Assembly (NCBI GenBank): GCA_910588655.1
Contig: CAJUPJ010000036.1
Span: 1-36,579, forward strand
Source: an uncultured Lachnospiraceae bacterium
GTDB taxonomy: Bacteria; Bacillota; Clostridia; Lachnospirales; Lachnospiraceae
Reading direction: 5' to 3'
Length of the DNA stretch: 36,579 nt
The position numbers and the translations under genes are program-made. Below are positions 33,485 through 36,579 of this stretch, in pieces. The notes under the pieces are model-generated. The model was given only the letters and a program-made list of their open reading frames with translations. It was not told where the DNA came from and made no database searches. Numbering within the stretch: the first letter of the stretch is position 1; every line of letters begins with the position of its first letter.

Positions 33485-33539
33485 ATAAGGATAATCCATA
33501 GTATGTGGGTTATCCTTATTTATGCATGGGGATGCATAA
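33485..33539 (+). terminator. Two hairpins downstream of the MFS gene
   Basis: ATAAGGATAA (33485-33494) pairs with TTATCCTTAT (33510-33519), then TTATGCAT (33520-33527) pairs with ATGCATAA (33532-33539) around GGGG, followed by GTTTTA. Together they probably end MFS transcription before the heat-shock operon. T-runs are short. Confidence 0.5.
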
Positions 33540-33621
33540 GTTTTATGGACAAAATATAACCAGTATATAACTATTTCCAGGATGGGTTATAATAATTTTT
33601 CCAAAATATTTAAAAAATGTC

Positions 33622-33650
33622 TTGACAAGGAATATTAAGAGTGATATCTT
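33622..33650 (+). promoter_or_regulatory. SigA promoter of hrcA-grpE-dnaK
   Basis: TTGACA (33622-33627), 17 bases, TATCTT (33645-33650), with TGA before the -10. The CIRCE operator begins 13 bases after it, over the transcript start. Confidence 0.75.
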
Positions 33651-33662
33651 ACTAAATAGATG

Positions 33663-33689
33663 TTAGCACTCCATTAAAAAGAGTGCTAA
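33663..33689 (+). promoter_or_regulatory. CIRCE operator
   Basis: TTAGCACTC (33663-33671), nine bases, GAGTGCTAA (33681-33689): a perfect match to the CIRCE consensus. HrcA binds it and represses the chaperone operon; the first gene of the operon encodes HrcA. Confidence 0.97.
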
Positions 33690-33713
33690 CAAGATAGAGA
33701 AGGGAGTGGTTCG

Positions 33714-34742
33714 TTGGAGTTAAGTGAGAGAAAGATAAAAATTCTCCAGACAGTAATCCGCACATATCTTGAAACTGGAGAACCTGTTGGTTCCAGAACC
33801 ATTTCAAAGGACGCTGGTTTAAACTTAAGTTCAGCAACTATACGTAATGAAATGTCCGATTTAGAGGAGATGGGGTATATTATACAGCCGCATACTTCCG
33901 CAGGGCGTATACCTACAGACAAAGCATACCGGCTTTATGTTGATACTATGCTGGATGACAAGACAAATGAAGTACAAAGCCTTAAGGAGCAGCTTGAGGA
34001 AAAGGCAGGTAAAATTGATGTATTGCTTAAACAGGTGGCAAAATACCTTGCAAGCAATACGAATTATGCAACTATGGTATCAGGGCCAAGATACAAGACC
34101 AAGAAGGTTAAATTTATACAGATTACGCCTGTGGACGAGGAAAGCCTTCTCACAGTTATTGTACTTGACAATAATGTTGTTAAAAACCAGATGTTAAAGG
34201 TTAATGAGCCTGTAGAACAGGAACTTGTGGTAAAACTGAATTTTATACTTAATACAACATTAAACGGTCTTGATGTTACAGAAATGAACCTTGCAATTAT
34301 CAGGCAGATAAAAGAGCAGGCAGGAAGCCATGCAAGTGTTATTGATGCGGTACTGGAACTTATTGGCAATGCACTTACAGAAGATGATGACCTGGAGATT
34401 TATACAAGCGGGGCTACAAACTTTTTGAAATACCCTGAGCTTTCCAGTAAGTCAGAAACAACAGAACTTCTTAATGCATTTGAGGAGAAAAGGATTATTA
34501 ATAACTGGCTTGAAACTACAGGTGTAGGAAGTGAAACCCATGATATACAGGTTTATATTGGCAATGAAACAAAGGTAGAAAGCATGAAGGACTGTTCTAT
34601 GGTAACTGCCACATACAGGATACACGAAGGTGTATATGGCAAAATTGGAATTGTAGGGCCAAAGCGTATGGACTACGACAAAGTAGTAAGCACCTTGCAG
34701 TCATTAATGGTGCAGCTTGATGATATATTTAAAGATGGGTAA
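33714..34742 (+). CDS. hrcA: Heat-shock repressor HrcA
   Basis: A 342-residue repressor. The N-terminal winged helix contains LSERKIKILQTVIRTYLETG, GEPVGSRTIS, LSSATIRNEMSDLEEMGYI and PHTSAGRIPTDKAYRLYVD. The inserted dimerisation and GAF-like region follows, with IVGPKRMDYDKVVSTL near the end. HrcA needs GroEL to fold and bind CIRCE, so it reports on free chaperone. The start is a TTG at 33714 with AAGGGAG seven bases upstream; no nearby ATG fits. It is the first gene of a CIRCE-controlled operon with grpE and dnaK. Confidence 0.96.
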   Translation: MELSERKIKILQTVIRTYLETGEPVGSRTISKDAGLNLSSATIRNEMSDLEEMGYIIQPHTSAGRIPTDKAYRLYVDTMLDDKTNEVQSLKEQLEEKAGKIDVLLKQVAKYLASNTNYATMVSGPRYKTKKVKFIQITPVDEESLLTVIVLDNNVVKNQMLKVNEPVEQELVVKLNFILNTTLNGLDVTEMNLAIIRQIKEQAGSHASVIDAVLELIGNALTEDDDLEIYTSGATNFLKYPELSSKSETTELLNAFEEKRIINNWLETTGVGSETHDIQVYIGNETKVESMKDCSMVTATYRIHEGVYGKIGIVGPKRMDYDKVVSTLQSLMVQLDDIFKDG

Positions 34743-34809
34743 AGGTTTTATCCATTAACTAGTATTTTACAAACAGATACCAGTACAAATAAGAGAGGTG
34801 GTAAATGCA

Positions 34810-35529
34810 GTGGCAGCAGGAAATAATTTAGATAATGAAGTTAAACAGAAAGAAAGCAGTGATAATGCTTTTAGTGAAGGGCAGGATAGTGACAGTGCCA
34901 GCATAAACGCTGGGGATAATGCAGAAAATGTATTACAGGAGGAAGAGGACATTCCAGCAGAAGAGAGTGCATCCGCAGAAGAAGCTTCTGGAAATGCAGA
35001 TGGCAGCAGCCCGGAGAACAGCAGTAAAGAAGAGGCTGGCACATCTGGTAAGAAAGAAAAGCGTTTTGGCAGGAAAAAGGACAAAAATATTGAAAAGCTT
35101 GAAGAAAAACTTGCAGAGCTTGAGGATAAAAGAGTCAGGCAGCTTGCAGAGTTTGAGAATTTCAGGAAACGCTCTGCAAAAGAAAAGTCACAAATGTTTG
35201 AAACTGGTGCAAAGACTGTTGTGGAAAAAATCCTTCCAGTTATAGATAACTTTGAAAGAGGCCTTGCAGGAGTCCTGGAAGATGAAAAGGAAACACCTTT
35301 TGTACAGGGCGTGGAGCTTGTTTATAAGCAGCTTGTTACTGCACTGGATGAGCTTGGCGTAAAGCCTATAGATGCAGTTGGGAAAGAGTTTGACCCGAAC
35401 CTCCATAATGCTGTTATGGCAGTTGATGATGACTCGCTTGAAAGCGGGACAGTTGCAGAGGAGATGCTGAAAGGCTATATGTATAATGAGAGTGTAGTAA
35501 GGCATAGTATGGTAAAAGTAGTTAATTAG
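34810..35529 (+). CDS. grpE: Nucleotide exchange factor GrpE
   Basis: A 239-residue co-chaperone that releases ADP from DnaK. An unusually long acidic, low-complexity N-terminus (to about 85; Glu, Ser, Ala-rich) precedes the long coiled-coil helix (LEEKLAELEDKRVRQLAEFE, FRKRSAKEK). The C-terminal beta domain follows, with FDPNLHNAVMAV and the MVKVVN end. I chose the GTG at 34810 because AGAGGTGG lies nine bases upstream; an in-frame GTG at 34798 overlaps that site. It lies 67 bases after hrcA. Confidence 0.94.
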   Translation: MAAGNNLDNEVKQKESSDNAFSEGQDSDSASINAGDNAENVLQEEEDIPAEESASAEEASGNADGSSPENSSKEEAGTSGKKEKRFGRKKDKNIEKLEEKLAELEDKRVRQLAEFENFRKRSAKEKSQMFETGAKTVVEKILPVIDNFERGLAGVLEDEKETPFVQGVELVYKQLVTALDELGVKPIDAVGKEFDPNLHNAVMAVDDDSLESGTVAEEMLKGYMYNESVVRHSMVKVVN

Positions 35530-35546
35530 TTATTAAACGGGTTTGT

Positions 35547-35571
35547 GTCTGGGCGCTGCCTGGCAGCAGAC
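35547..35571 (+). other. Hairpin between grpE and dnaK
   Basis: GTCT...AGAC and GCTGC CTG GCAGC pair into one stem, with no T-run. It lies 18 bases past the grpE stop. It may be a processing or stability element that sets the dnaK level. Confidence 0.45.
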
Positions 35572-35612
35572 CTGTTATATACACAATGAGCAGCGCAGAA
35601 AAGAGGTTAATT

Positions 35613-36579
35613 ATGAGTAAAATTATTGGTATTGACTTAGGTACAACAAATTCATGTGTAGCTGTTATGGAAGGCGGAAAGCCTGTAGTAGTAGCTAATA
35701 CAGAAGGGGCAAGGACAACACCGTCTGTAGTTGCATTTACAAAGACAGGTGAAAGGTTAGTAGGTGAGCCTGCAAAGCGCCAGGCAGTAACCAATGCAGA
35801 TAAAACAATTTCTTCAATTAAAAGAAGCATGGGTACAGACCACAGGGTATCCATTGATGATAAAAAGTATTCACCACAGGAAATCTCAGCTATGATACTC
35901 CAGAAATTAAAGGCAGATGCAGAGAGCTACCTTGGTGAAAAGGTTACAGAAGCTGTTATTACAGTACCAGCTTACTTTAATGATGCACAGCGCCAGGCCA
36001 CAAAGGATGCAGGAAAGATTGCAGGGCTTGACGTTAAGCGTATTATAAATGAGCCTACAGCAGCAGCACTTGCGTATGGCCTTGATAATGAAAAAGAACA
36101 GAAAATAATGGTATATGACTTAGGTGGTGGTACTTTTGATGTATCCATTATTGATATCGGTGACGGCGTAATCGAAGTTCTTTCAACATCAGGTGATAAC
36201 CGTCTTGGTGGTGATGACTTTGATAAGAAGATTACTGATTATATGATACAGGAATTTAAAAATGCAGAGGGTGTTGACCTTTCAAAAGACAAAATGGCAC
36301 TCCAGAGGCTTAATGAAGCAGCAGAAAAGGCTAAGAAAGAGCTTTCATCAGCTACAACAACAAATATTAACCTGCCATTTATTACTGCTACACCAGAAGG
36401 TCCTAAGCATTTTGATATGAACCTTACACGTGCTAAGTTTGATGAACTTACACATGACCTTGTAGAAAGGACAGCAACACCTGTAACTAATGCCTTAAAA
36501 GATGCAGGGCTTACAGCATCAGAGCTTGGCAAGGTGCTTCTTGTAGGTGGTTCAACACGTATACCAGCAGTACAGGATA
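35613..36579 (+). CDS. dnaK: Chaperone DnaK (Hsp70), 3' end outside the window
   Basis: The first 322 residues of DnaK run to the window edge. The ATP-binding domain is typical: IIGIDLGTTNSCVAVMEGG at 4-22, VITVPAYFNDAQRQA near 112, NEPTAAALAYG near 146, VYDLGGGTFDVSI near 170, and VLLVGGSTRIPAVQ at the edge. No lesion is seen. The ATG at 35613 has AGAGG six bases upstream. It is the third gene of the CIRCE operon after hrcA and grpE. Confidence 0.98.
   Translation, partial: MSKIIGIDLGTTNSCVAVMEGGKPVVVANTEGARTTPSVVAFTKTGERLVGEPAKRQAVTNADKTISSIKRSMGTDHRVSIDDKKYSPQEISAMILQKLKADAESYLGEKVTEAVITVPAYFNDAQRQATKDAGKIAGLDVKRIINEPTAAALAYGLDNEKEQKIMVYDLGGGTFDVSIIDIGDGVIEVLSTSGDNRLGGDDFDKKITDYMIQEFKNAEGVDLSKDKMALQRLNEAAEKAKKELSSATTTNINLPFITATPEGPKHFDMNLTRAKFDELTHDLVERTATPVTNALKDAGLTASELGKVLLVGGSTRIPAVQD

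Noticed and set aside
1..36579. tRNA, rRNA, CRISPR arrays, phage attachment sites and known riboswitches
   Set aside because: No cloverleaf, conserved rRNA blocks, regularly spaced repeats or riboswitch cores were recognised by reading. A covariance-model scan would be needed to exclude weak cases.

Overview
The window looks like a chromosomal segment of a low-GC, Gram-positive Clostridia, most probably Lachnospiraceae-like. The evidence is the A/T-rich composition, purine-rich Shine-Dalgarno sites, a CIRCE-controlled hrcA-grpE-dnaK operon, a perfect SigH-type promoter in front of dnaG-rpoD, the cmk-ispH-S1 order, and AgrC/LytTR-type and BlaR1-type signalling genes. No rRNA, tRNA or CRISPR array was seen. 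The taxon is an inference from gene content.

Layout. (1) 1-1840: prfC (release factor 3) on the minus strand, with a promoter whose transcript would begin with a 9-bp stem-loop. (2) About 1.8-16.1 kb: an A/T-rich accessory block between core genes. It holds a secreted protein gene broken by a one-base A-tract shift, followed by an ABC ATPase and a large FtsX-type permease (plus strand). Then come a transposase remnant and a minus-strand cluster: LytTR response regulator, one-TM AgrC-like kinase, a terminator, and a heteromeric pair of peptide-type ABC exporters behind a candidate LytTR direct repeat. An M56 (BlaR1-like) membrane protease with a TTG start and a dyad at its promoter, and a DUF4300-like lipoprotein, complete the block. 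(3) 16.2-24.8 kb: core genes dnaG, rpoD, trmK, a TGS-type nucleoside kinase, folD, rimO, pgsA. (4) 24.8-29.4 kb: cinA C-terminal amidase, a HI0933-type flavoprotein, cmk, ispH and a four-domain S1 protein, closely packed. (5) 29.4-33.5 kb: a lone cheR, a CxxC-rich small protein overlapping a DUF4291 gene, an Xre-type regulator, and an MFS drug-type exporter preceded by a 12-codon leader peptide and nested RNA hairpins. (6) 33.6 kb to the end: hrcA, grpE and the 5' part of dnaK.

How the genes work together. The accessory block combines envelope sensing (kinase/regulator, M56 protease) with export (FtsX-type ABC, dual ABC exporters), the usual content of peptide export, immunity or resistance loci, but no precursor peptide is recognisable. 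The most testable new structure is the putative translation-attenuation leader of the MFS gene (31951-32154). It has a good promoter, a ribosome-bound 12-residue ORF, a perfect 10-bp stem over the end of that ORF, and a second stem that buries the MFS ribosome binding site. Other notable signals are the frameshifted secreted protein, the LytTR-like repeat that shares bases with a terminator stem, the SigH promoter of dnaG-rpoD, and a change of codon style in the 3' half of ispH.
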